Positions 23,672-32,433 are shown, counted from the stretch's first letter. The stretch: DNA of 64,000 nt from JAJFUE01 sp041687335 (GCA_041687335.1 JAWLCE010000009.1:57363-121362), one strand, 5' to 3'. Notes: generated by a model from the letters alone, not told the origin. Program-made: numbers and translations.

Positions 23672-24696
23672 CACCGGATGCCCTCGTGGGTGGGCTGGCT
23701 GCAGCCGCACTCGGGTGCCCCCGCGCGCAGCGCCTCCAGGTCGGCCTCAACCATCATCCGCACGAGTTCCTTGAAGCCGACGCGCGGCTGCCAGCCCAGC
23801 TTGCGGCGGGCCTTGGCGGGGTCGCCCAGCAGCAGGTCGACCTCCGCGGGCCGGAAGAACTTGGGGTCGATCTCGACGTGGGCGCGCCAGTCCAGCCCCA
23901 CCAGCCCGAACGCCTCCTCGAGGAATTCCCGCACGGAGTGGGTCTCGCCGGTGGCGACGACGTAGTCATCCGGCTCGTCCTGCTGGAGCATCAACCACAT
24001 CGCCTCGACGAAGTCGCCGGCAAAGCCCCAGTCGCGCTTGGCCTCCAGGTTGCCCAGGGCCAGCTTCTGGCGGCGGCCCAGCTTGATTTCAGCCACGGCA
24101 CGGCTGATCTTGCGGGTGACGAAGTTCTCGCCGCGCCGCGGCGACTCATGGTTAAAGAGAATGCCCGAGCAGATGAACATGCCGTAGCTTTCGCGGTAGT
24201 TGACGGCGATGTGGTGGGCGGCCACCTTGCCTACGGCGTAGGGGCTGCGCGGGTGAAAGGGCGTCGTCTCGGTCTGGGGCGTCTCGACGACCTTGCCATA
24301 CATTTCGCTGCTGGAGGCCTGATAGAAGCGCGCCTCCATGCCACTCTCGCGCAGGGCCTCGAGCAGCCGCACCGTGCCCAGCGCCACCACGTCCATCGTG
24401 TATTCGGGGATGTCGAAGCTGATCCGCACATGGCTCTGTGCACCCAGGTTATAGACCTCGTCGGGCCGGATCGTGCGCATCAGCATCGCCAGGCTGCTGG
24501 CGTCGCAGAGGTCGCCGTAGACCAGGTGCAGGCGATCGCCGCCGGTGGCCTTGCCGATCGGGTCGACGCGCTGGCGCCCCAGCGAGCTGGTGCGGCGCAC
24601 GATGCCGTAGACTTCGTAATCGCGGGCGAGCAGAAACTCGGCCAGATATGAGCCATCCTGGCCCGTGATGCCTGTAATCAGCGCCTTTTTCGGCAT
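23671..24696 (-). CDS. gmd: GDP-mannose 4,6-dehydratase
   Basis: 341 residues from the ATG at 24696. It converts GDP-mannose to GDP-4-keto-6-deoxymannose, precursor of GDP-fucose, rhamnose and others. Extended SDR fold: ALITGITGQDGSYLAEFLL (NAD site), RRTSSLGRQRVDPIG, and the catalytic Ser/Tyr/Lys in ASSSEMYGKV and RSPYAVGKVAAH. FNHESPRRGENFVTRKI is a GMD signature. The frame upstream to 24738 is unlikely to be translated. It is the first gene of a tight pair with kdsD. No reductase or epimerase for the next step is in the window. Confidence 0.95.
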   Translation of the reverse strand: MPKKALITGITGQDGSYLAEFLLARDYEVYGIVRRTSSLGRQRVDPIGKATGGDRLHLVYGDLCDASSLAMLMRTIRPDEVYNLGAQSHVRISFDIPEYTMDVVALGTVRLLEALRESGMEARFYQASSSEMYGKVVETPQTETTPFHPRSPYAVGKVAAHHIAVNYRESYGMFICSGILFNHESPRRGENFVTRKISRAVAEIKLGRRQKLALGNLEAKRDWGFAGDFVEAMWLMLQQDEPDDYVVATGETHSVREFLEEAFGLVGLDWRAHVEIDPKFFRPAEVDLLLGDPAKARRKLGWQPRVGFKELVRMMVEADLEALRAGAPECGCSQPTHEGIR

Positions 24697-24832
24697 GAAC
24701 AACCGCCCCCGAATAGTCTCGACAAGCACCCGCCGCATGGGCTGGACTTCATGGGCGAGTTTAGCCTCCCCGCCGCGCAGGTGCGAGCAAAAAGGCGGAC
24801 GTGGGTAGAGCCCTTCGATCCTTCATGCATTT

Positions 24833-24982
24833 GTCGCCAAGACGCAAAGGGGATGGCCAAAGGACGCAAAGGGAGGAATTGCATCATATTCGCCAAATGA
24901 CCATTACATGGAGTCACCCACCCCAGCATCGCCTTCGCCACGACTTTGCGTTCTTTGCACGGTTCTCTGCGGCCTTTGCGAC
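24833..24982. repeat. Repeat family B, copy 3
   Basis: The left part (24833-24871) contains CGCCAAGACGCAAAGG and GGACGCAAAGG; the right part (24915-24982) is an inverted copy of 6408-6474, ending CTGCGGCCTTTGCGAC. It takes up much of the 457-bp gap between gmd and serS. The rest shows only the serS promoter. Confidence 0.8.
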
Positions 24983-25091
24983 GAAAATGAAGAATTAAAG
25001 GAGAGCCGCTCTGCCCTTTCCGGCGCGAGCTGTGGCAGCAAGCGCAAGATGCGCACGGGCCGGGCAAAATCGACTCGCCTGCTGTGATTGC

Positions 25092-25120
25092 TTGCCAGCG
25101 GCCGGGGTTTGCGCTACAGA
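25092..25120 (+). promoter_or_regulatory. Candidate serS promoter
   Basis: -35 TTGCCA (25092-25097) and -10 TACAGA (25115-25120) with a 17-bp spacer, about 30 bp before the serS ATG. Confidence 0.45.
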
Positions 25121-25153
25121 TAGAAGGATTTTAACCGCACGGGGGCCACGAAG

Positions 25154-26431
25154 ATGATCGACCTGAAGTTGTTGCGCGAAGATCCGGAGCGGCTGCGCCG
25201 CGGCGCCGAGGCCAAGCGGGCCAAGGTGGACTGGGAACGGCTGGGCGGGCTGGAGGAGCGCCGGCGCGCGCTGGCGACCCAGGTCGACCGGCTCAATGCC
25301 GAGCGCAACAACGCCAGCCGCTCCATCGGCGAGCGTATCAAGGCCGGCGAGAACCCCGAGGCCGCCCGTGCCGAGGTGCGCGTGCTGGGCGAGCAGCTCA
25401 AGGCCGCCGAGGACGAGGCGCGCCTGGTCGGCGAGGAGCTGGAGCAGCTCGCACTGACCGTCCCCAACATGCCGCACGAATCCACCCCGCTCGGCAAGGG
25501 CGAGGAGGACAACCGCGAGATCGGCCGCTGGGGCGCCCCGCGCGCCTTTGACTTCACGCCGCGCCCCCACTGGGAGCTGGGCGAGGAGCTGGGCATCCTC
25601 GAGCTGGCGCGCGCGACCAAGATTTCGGGCTCGGGCTTCTATGCGCTTCGCGGGGCCGGCGCGCGACTGGAACGGGCGCTCATCAGCTGGTTCCTCGACG
25701 TGCACACACGCGAGTTCGGCTGCGTCGAGATCCAGCCGCCGTTCCTGGTCAACAGCCGAACGATGACCGGCACCGGCCAGCTGCCCAAGATGGCCGACGA
25801 CATGTATCGCATCGAGGGCGAGGATCTCTGGCTTATTCCGACGGCCGAGGTGCCGGTGACCAACCTGTATCAGGACGAAATCCTGGACGGCGAGCGGCTG
25901 CCGATCTATCACTGCGCGCTCTCGCCCTGCTTCCGCCGCGAAGCCGGCAGCTATGGCAAGGAAGTGCGCGGCATCACGCGCGTCCACCAGTTCAACAAGG
26001 TCGAGATCGTCAAGTATGTGACGCCCGAGACCAGCTACGATGAGTTGGAGCGCCTGCGCGCGCAGGCCGAAACGCTCCTGCAGCGGCTTGGCCTGCACTA
26101 CCGCACGCTGCTGCTCTGCTCGGCCGATATCAGCTTTGCCGCCGCCAAGTGCTATGACCTGGAGGTCTGGGCGCCGGGCATGGACCGTTTCCTCGAGGTC
26201 AGCTCCTGCTCGAATTTCGAGGAATTCCAGGCGCGCCGCTCGGGTATCCGCTACCGCCCCGCCCCCAAGGAAAAGCCGCGCTTCCCCCACACGCTCAACG
26301 GTTCGGGCCTGGCGCTGCCGCGCACGGTCATCGCCGTCATGGAAACCTACCAGCTGCCCGACGGCCGCATCGAGGTGCCCGAGGTGCTGCGCCCCTACAT
26401 GGGTTGTGATGTGATCGAGAAGCAAGGCTGA
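25154..26431 (+). CDS. serS: Seryl-tRNA synthetase
   Basis: 425-residue class II synthetase. The N-terminal 110 residues form the long antiparallel coiled coil that grips the tRNA-Ser variable arm (charged heptads between RRALATQVDRLNAERNNASR and GEELEQLALTVPNMPH). The catalytic core has motif 1 near EFGCVEIQPPFLVN, motif 2 CFRREAGSYGKEVRGITRVH, and motif 3 NGSGLALPRTVIAVMETYQ. It charges tRNA-Ser and also provides Ser-tRNA-Sec where selenocysteine is used. It stands alone with its own predicted promoter; the GNAT gene follows after 19 bp. Confidence 0.97.
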   Translation: MIDLKLLREDPERLRRGAEAKRAKVDWERLGGLEERRRALATQVDRLNAERNNASRSIGERIKAGENPEAARAEVRVLGEQLKAAEDEARLVGEELEQLALTVPNMPHESTPLGKGEEDNREIGRWGAPRAFDFTPRPHWELGEELGILELARATKISGSGFYALRGAGARLERALISWFLDVHTREFGCVEIQPPFLVNSRTMTGTGQLPKMADDMYRIEGEDLWLIPTAEVPVTNLYQDEILDGERLPIYHCALSPCFRREAGSYGKEVRGITRVHQFNKVEIVKYVTPETSYDELERLRAQAETLLQRLGLHYRTLLLCSADISFAAAKCYDLEVWAPGMDRFLEVSSCSNFEEFQARRSGIRYRPAPKEKPRFPHTLNGSGLALPRTVIAVMETYQLPDGRIEVPEVLRPYMGCDVIEKQG

Positions 26432-26450
26432 GCCGGCGAGGGGGATCAGC

Positions 26451-26837
26451 ATGCCCATCGACTACACTCACGACACAAGCGGTCTGCGCGCCAGGCATCT
26501 CGAAGGCTTCTTCGTCGGCTGGGCGTCGCCGCCCGATCCGGCGACTCACCTTCAGGTCCTGCGTGCCAGCCATGCCGTCTGGCTGGCGGTGGATGAGGGC
26601 CGCTGTGTTGGATTCATCAATGCGATCTCCGATGGCCTTCTGCACGCATACATCCCGCTGCTCGAGGTGCTGCCCGACTGGCAGGGCCGGGGCATCGGCA
26701 GTGAGCTCACCCGTCGCATGCTGGAGACGCTCGCGCCCCTCTACGCAATCGACATCGTCTGCGACGCCGACGTGGTGCCCTTCTATGAGCGGCTCGGCCT
26801 GCAGCGCTGCTGCGGCATGATCCGACGAAATCGATAA
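26451..26837 (+). CDS. GNAT-family N-acetyltransferase
   Basis: 128 residues, a minimal GNAT domain. The acetyl-CoA pyrophosphate loop is in EVLPDWQGRGIGSELTRRML (Q-x-x-G-x-G), preceded by the beta-4 strand HAYIPLLEV and followed by DADVVPFYERLGL, the usual tail. A GAGGGGG ribosome site precedes the ATG. It lies 19 bp after serS and may be co-transcribed. The substrate (a small molecule or protein amine) cannot be read from the sequence. Confidence 0.85.
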   Translation: MPIDYTHDTSGLRARHLEGFFVGWASPPDPATHLQVLRASHAVWLAVDEGRCVGFINAISDGLLHAYIPLLEVLPDWQGRGIGSELTRRMLETLAPLYAIDIVCDADVVPFYERLGLQRCCGMIRRNR

Positions 26838-26919
26838 GGCGGCAGTAACAGTCCCCCCATCACCATGGAGCGCTGAAGGGTCGACGTTCAAACTCCTACG
26901 CCGCAGCGGTCGGCGCGCC

Positions 26920-27246
26920 TTACTCCTCGAGCATCCGGCGCTCCAGCAGCGACTGCATGTCGCGACGGCCATCGGCAATCAGATAAACATGGACCGTTTT
27001 TGCTCCGGCCCGATAGATGATGCGGTAAGGCTTGAAAAAGATTTCGCGGAAATCGCGAATCCCCAGGGCCCGCAGCTCATCGGGCCACGCGCCGCGATCG
27101 GGGTGGTCGGCCAGCCCCGCCAGCGCCGACTCGATCTTGCCAAGCACATGCTCCGCCCGTTGCGGACCATCCTGCCGCAGGATGTAATTGAAGATTTCTT
27201 CCAGATCACGCGCGGCGGATTCAGTCAGCAGCACCGCTCGGGCCAT
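26920..27246 (-). CDS. RelE/ParE-family toxin
   Basis: 108 residues: VLLTESAARDLEEIFNYILR, LADHPDRGAWPDELRALGI and FREIFFKPYRIIYRAGAKTV are the landmarks of the ParE/RelE fold. Members cleave ribosome-bound mRNA (RelE) or poison gyrase (ParE); which applies is not clear. The ATG overlaps the antitoxin stop by one base (TGATG), so it is made only with its antitoxin. Confidence 0.88.
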   Translation of the reverse strand: MARAVLLTESAARDLEEIFNYILRQDGPQRAEHVLGKIESALAGLADHPDRGAWPDELRALGIRDFREIFFKPYRIIYRAGAKTVHVYLIADGRRDMQSLLERRMLEE

Positions 27247-27524
27247 CAGCCGGCCTCATCGCCGCGCCGGCGCAGGCGGCCGATGACCTCGCCGGCGGGA
27301 CGCACCCGGCCCTGCTCGATCTGGCGGTTGCCCAGCGCCAGCAGCTTGAGCAGGGCCATGGTCTCCTGGGTCCGCTCATAGCTGGCGACGTCCTGAACGA
27401 CGAGTTTGGCCTCGCCATTTTGCGTGATGATCAGGGTATCGGGCCGCTCGCCCAGCCGGCGGGCAACCTCGGCGGCATTGGCTTTCAGGTAACTGATTGA
27501 CTTGACCTGTCGTGACGGTTTCAT
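27246..27524 (-). CDS. Phd/YefM-family antitoxin
   Basis: 92 residues from the ATG at 27524, with GAGGG 5 nt upstream. The N-terminal VKSISYLKANAAEVARRLGE and LIITQNGEAKLVVQDVASYE form the DNA-binding Phd/YefM fold; the C-terminal 40 residues, basic and flexible, should wrap the toxin. Such antitoxins repress their own operon, and a 14-bp palindrome lies between the -35 and -10 of its promoter. Confidence 0.9.
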   Translation of the reverse strand: MKPSRQVKSISYLKANAAEVARRLGERPDTLIITQNGEAKLVVQDVASYERTQETMALLKLLALGNRQIEQGRVRPAGEVIGRLRRRGDEAG

Positions 27525-27546
27525 TGCAACCCTCGCTCCAAGACCA

Positions 27547-27575
27547 AGTATAGACCATATATGGTCATGGATCAA
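27547..27575 (-). promoter_or_regulatory. Toxin-antitoxin promoter with 14-bp palindromic operator
   Basis: Minus strand -35 TTGATC (27570-27575) and -10 TATACT (27547-27552) are 17 bp apart. The spacer holds the perfect palindrome GACCATATATGGTC (27553-27566), the likely site for the Phd/YefM antitoxin. The leader to the antitoxin ATG is only about 16 nt. Confidence 0.8.
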
Positions 27576-27596
27576 TCACAGTCGCAGGAAGGGGCA

Positions 27597-27646
27597 GGTA
27601 GGTCGGCTTTCCGAGCCGACGCGTCGGGTCGAAGACCCGACCTACC
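27597..27646. repeat. Repeat family A, full paired element
   Basis: 50 bp, nearly identical to 19377-19426 (left hairpin has GGCTTTCCGAGCC instead of GGCTCTTCGAGCC). It separates the toxin-antitoxin promoter from recR. Confidence 0.85.
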
Positions 27647-27794
27647 AATTCTCATAAAAGCGGCAAATCTCCGCAGAAGTACCACACGGGATGGATCATG
27701 AGAATAAAATACCCTGCCTTGGCGTCGCGACCCCCTCCTGCCGCCCATTTTCTCACTGGCACCGGCTGGCCGAAGATCCTATTCTGTTGACGTT

Positions 27795-28400
27795 ATGGTT
27801 CGTCTGCCCAACGCACTCGAGGTCCTGCTGCACGAACTTCGGCGCCTGCCGGGGGTGGGGCGGCGGGCGGCGGAGCGGCTGGCGCTGCATCTGCTGGAGT
27901 CCCCGCCCGAGCAGGCCGCCGCGCTGGCGCGCGCCATTGAAGGTCTGCGTCGCGAGGTCGGGCCCTGCCGGCTCTGCGGCAACTGGACCGATGCCCAGCC
28001 CTGTTCGATCTGTGCCGATGAGCGGCGCGCCACCGGCCAGCTCTGCGTGGTCGAGCGCCCGGCCGACCTGTGGGCGTTCGAGGCGACCGAGGCTTATCGC
28101 GGTCGCTATCATGTGCTGGGCGGGGTGCTCTCGCCGCTGACCGGGGTCACGGCCGAGGACTTGGGGATTGATCGGCTTGAGCAGCGCATCGGCAGCGAGC
28201 GGATCGAGGAAGTGATCCTCGCCACCAACGCCAGCGTCGAGGGTGACGCCACGGCCGGCTACCTGTCGCGGCGGCTGGTTCCTCTCGGGGTGCGGGTGAC
28301 GCGCATCGCCCAGGGGGTGCCCTTGGGTGGGCACCTGGGTTACGCCGACGCCGGGACGTTGCGCCTGGCGCTCGAAGGCCGCCGCCCGCTCAAACCCTGA
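27795..28400 (+). CDS. recR: Recombination mediator protein RecR
   Basis: 201 residues. Present are the N-terminal helix-hairpin-helix (LRRLPGVGRRAAERLALHLL), the C4 zinc finger CRLCGNWTDAQPCSIC, the Toprim domain beginning LCVVERPADLWAFEATEAYRG, and the C-terminal Walker B-like region around LGGHLGYAD. With RecO and RecF it loads RecA on gapped DNA. No clear ribosome site is seen before the ATG. It faces a 555-bp non-coding gap that contains DnaA boxes. Confidence 0.96.
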   Translation: MVRLPNALEVLLHELRRLPGVGRRAAERLALHLLESPPEQAAALARAIEGLRREVGPCRLCGNWTDAQPCSICADERRATGQLCVVERPADLWAFEATEAYRGRYHVLGGVLSPLTGVTAEDLGIDRLEQRIGSERIEEVILATNASVEGDATAGYLSRRLVPLGVRVTRIAQGVPLGGHLGYADAGTLRLALEGRRPLKP

Positions 28401-28551
28401 ATGATATTTCCTGAACAGAAGAATTGATGTGGCGCGCGGCCCCTTGGGGCCCGCAGTCGAAAAAATTTTTGTCTCATGGGGTGCCGTCTAGCTCCCGGAG
28501 GTCTTTCAAATTGAGTCGTTGGAGTCGCTCGCGCCGGGGATTTTGTGCCTT

Positions 28552-28590
28552 GACAAACCCGCCGCTGGACGTTCCAACGGCGGGTTTGTC
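28552..28590 (+). terminator. Long hairpin downstream of recR
   Basis: A perfect 13-bp stem, GACAAACCCGCCG (28552-28564) with CGGCGGGTTTGTC (28578-28590), and a 13-nt loop. No T run follows. It may end recR transcription or belong to the DnaA-box region that starts 6 bp later. Confidence 0.55.
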
Positions 28591-28592
28591 CC

Positions 28593-28909
28593 CAAGTTAT
28601 CCACAGGCACGGGTAGTCTATCCACAGCGGGGGGGGAATGAGGCGCTGGCGCTGTGTGTCATTCTACCAACTCGGGGAAATCCCCACCAAAAGCCGGGTT
28701 GCTGACCGACGGTGAAATGTCCAGAAAGGGCTTTGGCGCCAAGTATGACTCTGAAATTATTACGTTTAGGTCTTTGTTGGCTCGACGCCGGACCCAGTGC
28801 CCGCTGCGGCGCCTGATGACCTGTCGCCAAAGTATTGACGACTGATCAAAATGCTCCATCTTAGCGTCAGAGCACGCTCGGGCGCTTGTATTCACAAGTT
28901 ATCCACAGG
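28593..28909 (+). other. Cluster of DnaA boxes in a 555-bp intergenic region (candidate origin or DnaA-titration site)
   Basis: Two perfect TTATCCACA boxes (28597-28605 and 28899-28907) are both inside the 15-bp direct repeat CAAGTTATCCACAGG (28593-28607 and 28895-28909). One-mismatch boxes are next to each: CTATCCACA (28618-28626) and GTATTCACA (28888-28896). All four are on the plus strand. Moderately A/T-rich sequence lies between them (28741-28780). The gap separates the convergent recR and lpxA ends and holds no credible gene. Confidence 0.6.
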
Positions 28910-28955
28910 GCCGGAGATCAAAAGATGTCAGTGTCTTGACAGGATGGCGGAAGCG

Positions 28956-29792
28956 TCAGCGTTCCGCCGCTGGGGGCTGGATCAGGTCGGGTTCCTCGGG
29001 CAGCGTCAGCCCGGGGCGGGGCAGCGCGATGCCGCGCCGGCTGGTCGCGATGAAGGCCATTACTTCGGCGGTGAAGGGGCAATCGGGCCAGAGCCGGCCC
29101 AGCTCGGTGCAGTTGTCGCGCAGCAGGCCGCCGCGGCAGAACAAGATTCGAAAGATGGCGCGGATGCGGCCAATCTGGTCGCGGCTGAAGCCGTTGCGCT
29201 CCAGGCCGACCTGATTGGGGCCGTAGGGGCGCGCCGGGTGGCCGTCGGCGAGCATGTAGGGCAGAATGTCGCGGGTGACCTTGCTGTTGGCGCCGATCAT
29301 GGCGCAGGCGCCGATCCGGCAGAACTGATGAACGCCGACCAAGCCGCCGATGTTGACGCGCGAGCCGATCTCGACCTCGCCGCCGAGAGTAGCCCCGTTG
29401 ACGAGGATCGCGCCATCGGCGATCTGGCACTCATGGGCGACGTGGGCATAGTTCATGAGGACGACACCGCGGCCGACGCGGGTGACGCCGCCCTCGCGCG
29501 TGGCGCGGTTGAGCGTGACGAACTCACGCACAATGCTGTCGTCGCCGATCTCGGCGTGGGAGCGCTCGCCGCGGTGCTTGAGGTCCTGGCTGGCCGTGCC
29601 CAGGCAGGCGTAATTGTAGACCCGCACGCGGGCGCCGAGCACCAGCCGCTCGCCGAGGGTGACGTGGGCGCCGATCCGGCAACCGGGACCCACCACGACC
29701 TCGGGCTCAACGATGCTATAGGGCCCGATCGTGGCATCGTCGGCGATGGCGGCGCTGGGGTGGATGATGGCGGTGGGGTGAATCTCGGCCAT
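28956..29792 (-). CDS. lpxA: Acyl-ACP:UDP-N-acetylglucosamine O-acyltransferase
   Basis: 278 residues, slightly longer than the usual 262. The N-terminal two thirds is a left-handed beta helix of hexapeptide repeats (IHPTAIIHPSAAIADDATIG onward), with QDLKHRGE, REFVTLNRAT and the catalytic His in MNYAHVAHECQI; the C-terminal helical part contains GLERNGFSRDQIGRIR, typical of LpxA. It adds the first hydroxy-acyl chain to UDP-GlcNAc in lipid A synthesis, direct evidence for an LPS outer membrane. No other lpx genes are in the window. It is divergent from apbE. Confidence 0.93.
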   Translation of the reverse strand: MAEIHPTAIIHPSAAIADDATIGPYSIVEPEVVVGPGCRIGAHVTLGERLVLGARVRVYNYACLGTASQDLKHRGERSHAEIGDDSIVREFVTLNRATREGGVTRVGRGVVLMNYAHVAHECQIADGAILVNGATLGGEVEIGSRVNIGGLVGVHQFCRIGACAMIGANSKVTRDILPYMLADGHPARPYGPNQVGLERNGFSRDQIGRIRAIFRILFCRGGLLRDNCTELGRLWPDCPFTAEVMAFIATSRRGIALPRPGLTLPEEPDLIQPPAAER

Positions 29793-29948
29793 GGCTTTCC
29801 CTATGAGAAGAGATTGGCGCGGATAGTTCCAGCAAAAAATTCAAGAAGTGGCCGACACCCGGAAGATGTTGGGCGAATTTAGGGAATTTTCAGGTCATGG
29901 ATTTAAAGCGGCCGGCGCCTGGGGTATGCTGAGAGGCGGGAGCTATTG

Positions 29949-30989
29949 ATGATGGACAGGGATCAATCGCGCGGACGCTGGGTGGTGGGGGTGGCGCTGG
30001 CGGCGCTGGCGCTGCTGGTGGCGGTGGGATTGTGGCAAACCGGCGGCGGGGGCGGCGGGGCGGGGGAACCGCTCGTGCGCCGGCCGCGGGCGATCATGGG
30101 CACGGATTCAACCCTGGTGGCGGTGGCGGGGCCGGGCGGGCGTCCGGCGGCCGAGGCAGCGCTGGACGAGGCCGAGGCGCGGCTGCGCCGGGTTGAGGCC
30201 CTGATGAGCAACTGGATCGAGGATTCTGAAATCTCCAAGTTCAATCGTGCCGGGGCCGGGCGCGAGGTGGCGCTCTCGCCTGCCACGCGCGCCGTCATGG
30301 CGGCCGCGCGGCGGGCGTTCGATGAGACCGGCGGGGCGTTCGACGTGACCTGTCGGCCGCTGATCGAGCTGTGGATGCGGGCGGGTGAGGCTGGGCGGCT
30401 GCCCGATGAGGCCGAGATCGCGGCGGCGCGCGCGGAGTCCAACTGGGAGGCGATCGAGCTGACGGAGGCCGGGGCGGTCAAGCGAGTGGCGACGGCCCGG
30501 GTGGACCTGGGCGGCATCGCCAAAGGTTATGGCATCGACCTGGCCTTGGCGGCGCTGCGCGAGGCGGGCGTGGCGGCCGGGATGGTCGAGGTGGGCGGGG
30601 ATCTGGCCGTCTTCGGCGCGCCGCCGGAGCACGAGGGCTGGCGCGTGGCGATTCGCGATCCCTTTGAGCTGGAGCGCGAGCTCGGGGCGGTGCGACTGGA
30701 TGCCGGTGCGGTCTGCACGAGCGGCAACTATGCACGCTTTGTCGAAATCGAAGGCCACCGATTCAGCCATATCATCGACCCGCGCGTGGGCCGACCGGCC
30801 GAGTCGGTGCCGTCGGTCACCGTGCTTGCCCCCGAGGCGCTGACGGCCGATATCTGGGCCACGGCCTTGAGCGTGCTGGGGCGGGAGGGAATGAGCAAGC
30901 TGGCGGGCGAGGGGAGGGAAGTGCTGCTCATCACACCCGAGCGGGAACTGATCGGCTTCGGTTCACGGCTGGGGGCGTTGGTGGAGTAA
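29949..30989 (+). CDS. apbE: FAD:protein FMN transferase (ApbE)
   Basis: 346 residues from the ATG at 29949 (GGGAG 6 nt upstream). An N-terminal membrane anchor (VVGVALAALALLVAVGLW) puts the enzyme on the outer face of the inner membrane. Family motifs: MGTDSTL, WIEDSEISKFNRAG, GGAFDVTCRPL, VDLGGIAKGYGIDLA, SGNYARF and HIIDPRVGRPAE, the last holding the metal/FAD-pyrophosphate site. ApbE attaches FMN covalently to Thr of target flavoproteins such as RnfG/NqrC. No Rnf or Nqr genes are nearby. Confidence 0.95.
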   Translation: MMDRDQSRGRWVVGVALAALALLVAVGLWQTGGGGGGAGEPLVRRPRAIMGTDSTLVAVAGPGGRPAAEAALDEAEARLRRVEALMSNWIEDSEISKFNRAGAGREVALSPATRAVMAAARRAFDETGGAFDVTCRPLIELWMRAGEAGRLPDEAEIAAARAESNWEAIELTEAGAVKRVATARVDLGGIAKGYGIDLALAALREAGVAAGMVEVGGDLAVFGAPPEHEGWRVAIRDPFELERELGAVRLDAGAVCTSGNYARFVEIEGHRFSHIIDPRVGRPAESVPSVTVLAPEALTADIWATALSVLGREGMSKLAGEGREVLLITPERELIGFGSRLGALVE

Positions 30990-31024
30990 GGGGCACGCGC
31001 AGGCTGAAAGAAATTTCTACATAG

Positions 31025-31057
31025 AAAAAGCCCCGTGCCGGAGCACGGGGCTTTTTT
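31025..31057. terminator. Bidirectional rho-independent terminator
   Basis: AAAAAGCCCCGTGC (31025-31038), loop CGGA, GCACGGGGCTTTTTT (31043-31057). It has A and T tracts on both flanks and serves the convergent apbE and esterase genes. Confidence 0.9.
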
Positions 31058-31072
31058 GTCGTATCGTGAGGG

Positions 31073-32419
31073 TTACTGGGTGGCCGCCTGGCGGCGCATT
31101 CGCGCAACGTGCTGGAGGATGTAATTGAAGCCCTCGTTGCGGCGCAGGGCCACCGGCGTCGTGTGGTCCATCTCGGGCATGATCAGGAGCTGACGGCGCT
31201 CGGGCGGGAGCTGGTTGACGGCGGCCATGATGCTGGTTGCGGGGCAGGTCAAGTCGATCAGACCGATGGAGAAGAAGCCCTCGGCGCGTGTGCGGCGCAT
31301 GAAATGGACGCCATCAAAGTAGCGGACCTCGGCGAGGATGGCGGGGTCGGTGCAGCGGCCGGTTTCGGGATCGACGGGCACCGGGCGCGGCCAGCCGGCG
31401 ATGCGGCCCACCTCGCAGGCCCCAAGGTCGACCATGCCGGGCACGTAGGCGACAAAGCCGGTGACGCGGGGGTCGAGGCCGGCGACGGCGATGGTCTGGG
31501 CCCCGCCCATGCTGCTGGCCTCGACGACGAGGATGCGGCCGTCCCACTCGGGGCGGGCGGTGATGAAGTCGAGCGCGCGCAGGGCGCGGCGATACATGTT
31601 GAGCATGTACCAGCTCTCGCGGCTCTCGCGGCCGATGAGGGGATATCTCACGCCGTCGCCTTCGAGCTGCTTCCGCCATTCATTGTAATAGCTGACGGGC
31701 TGGCCGTTGTCGTAGCCGTGGGCGTTGGCTTCGATGGCGATCATGCCGGCGCCTGCGGCCTGGAGGATCGCCGGCTTGGTGGCGCTGCGGCCGCCGGCGC
31801 CGTGAAGATAGACCACGGCGGGCATCGTGCCGGGGGTCGCGCCGACGGGGGTGGCAAAATATCCTCTCACGGGCGGGCCCTCGGGCATCGGGATCGTGAC
31901 GTCATACATCTCGATCCCCTCCTTTTCCGAGTCGATCGGCTCGAGGATCGGGGTGGCGGGGTCGCGCCGCACCAGCTCGCGCTGGCGCTGCCAGAACTCG
32001 TCGAAACCCTCGGGCTCCTCGGGCAGGCCGGGCTTGATTTCATAGGGATCGAACAGGATGCCGATGAGGGGCCGGACCCGGCCGTCGTCGAGGCCGGCGC
32101 GCAGGATCAGGTGGCCGGGCTGATCGAGCTTGACGCTGATGGTCACCGGTTCGGCGCCGATCGGCCGCGTGCCCTGATCCATAATATGCAGGCCGTCGCG
32201 CAGGATCGAATAGTTGAGGACATGGGATGTAGTGGATGCGGCGTTCAGCGTAAGGGTGAATGTCGCGGTCTCGCCACTGCGATAGATGCCATCGGGGTGG
32301 TCGATCTGGACTTTCAGGCCGGGCTGCGCGGCCTGGGCGGCGGCGCAAAACAGCGCCAGGAACATGACCAAGGTGCCCAGTCGGCGCGGGTGAAGCTTCG
32401 AAACGATGTTGGTATTCAT
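31073..32419 (-). CDS. Secreted acetyl-ester hydrolase, CE7/AXE1-like (copy 2)
   Basis: 448 residues with a signal peptide (LGTLVMFLALFCAAAQA). An N-terminal beta-sandwich (residues 35-130) precedes an alpha/beta-hydrolase domain like acetyl xylan esterase/cephalosporin-C deacetylase. Catalytic candidates: Ser in EASSMGGAQT, Asp in GLIDLTCPATS, His in MPEMDHTTP. The nucleophile elbow is unusual, with Ala where Gly is expected (compare GSSQGG in its neighbour). It follows a close paralogue by 14 bp and has AGGAG before the ATG, so the pair is an operon from tandem duplication. Likely role is deacetylation of plant or algal polysaccharide; the substrate is unproven. Confidence 0.8.
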   Translation of the reverse strand: MNTNIVSKLHPRRLGTLVMFLALFCAAAQAAQPGLKVQIDHPDGIYRSGETATFTLTLNAASTTSHVLNYSILRDGLHIMDQGTRPIGAEPVTISVKLDQPGHLILRAGLDDGRVRPLIGILFDPYEIKPGLPEEPEGFDEFWQRQRELVRRDPATPILEPIDSEKEGIEMYDVTIPMPEGPPVRGYFATPVGATPGTMPAVVYLHGAGGRSATKPAILQAAGAGMIAIEANAHGYDNGQPVSYYNEWRKQLEGDGVRYPLIGRESRESWYMLNMYRRALRALDFITARPEWDGRILVVEASSMGGAQTIAVAGLDPRVTGFVAYVPGMVDLGACEVGRIAGWPRPVPVDPETGRCTDPAILAEVRYFDGVHFMRRTRAEGFFSIGLIDLTCPATSIMAAVNQLPPERRQLLIMPEMDHTTPVALRRNEGFNYILQHVARMRRQAATQ

Positions 32420-32433
32420 TGGAGCGCTCCTAT

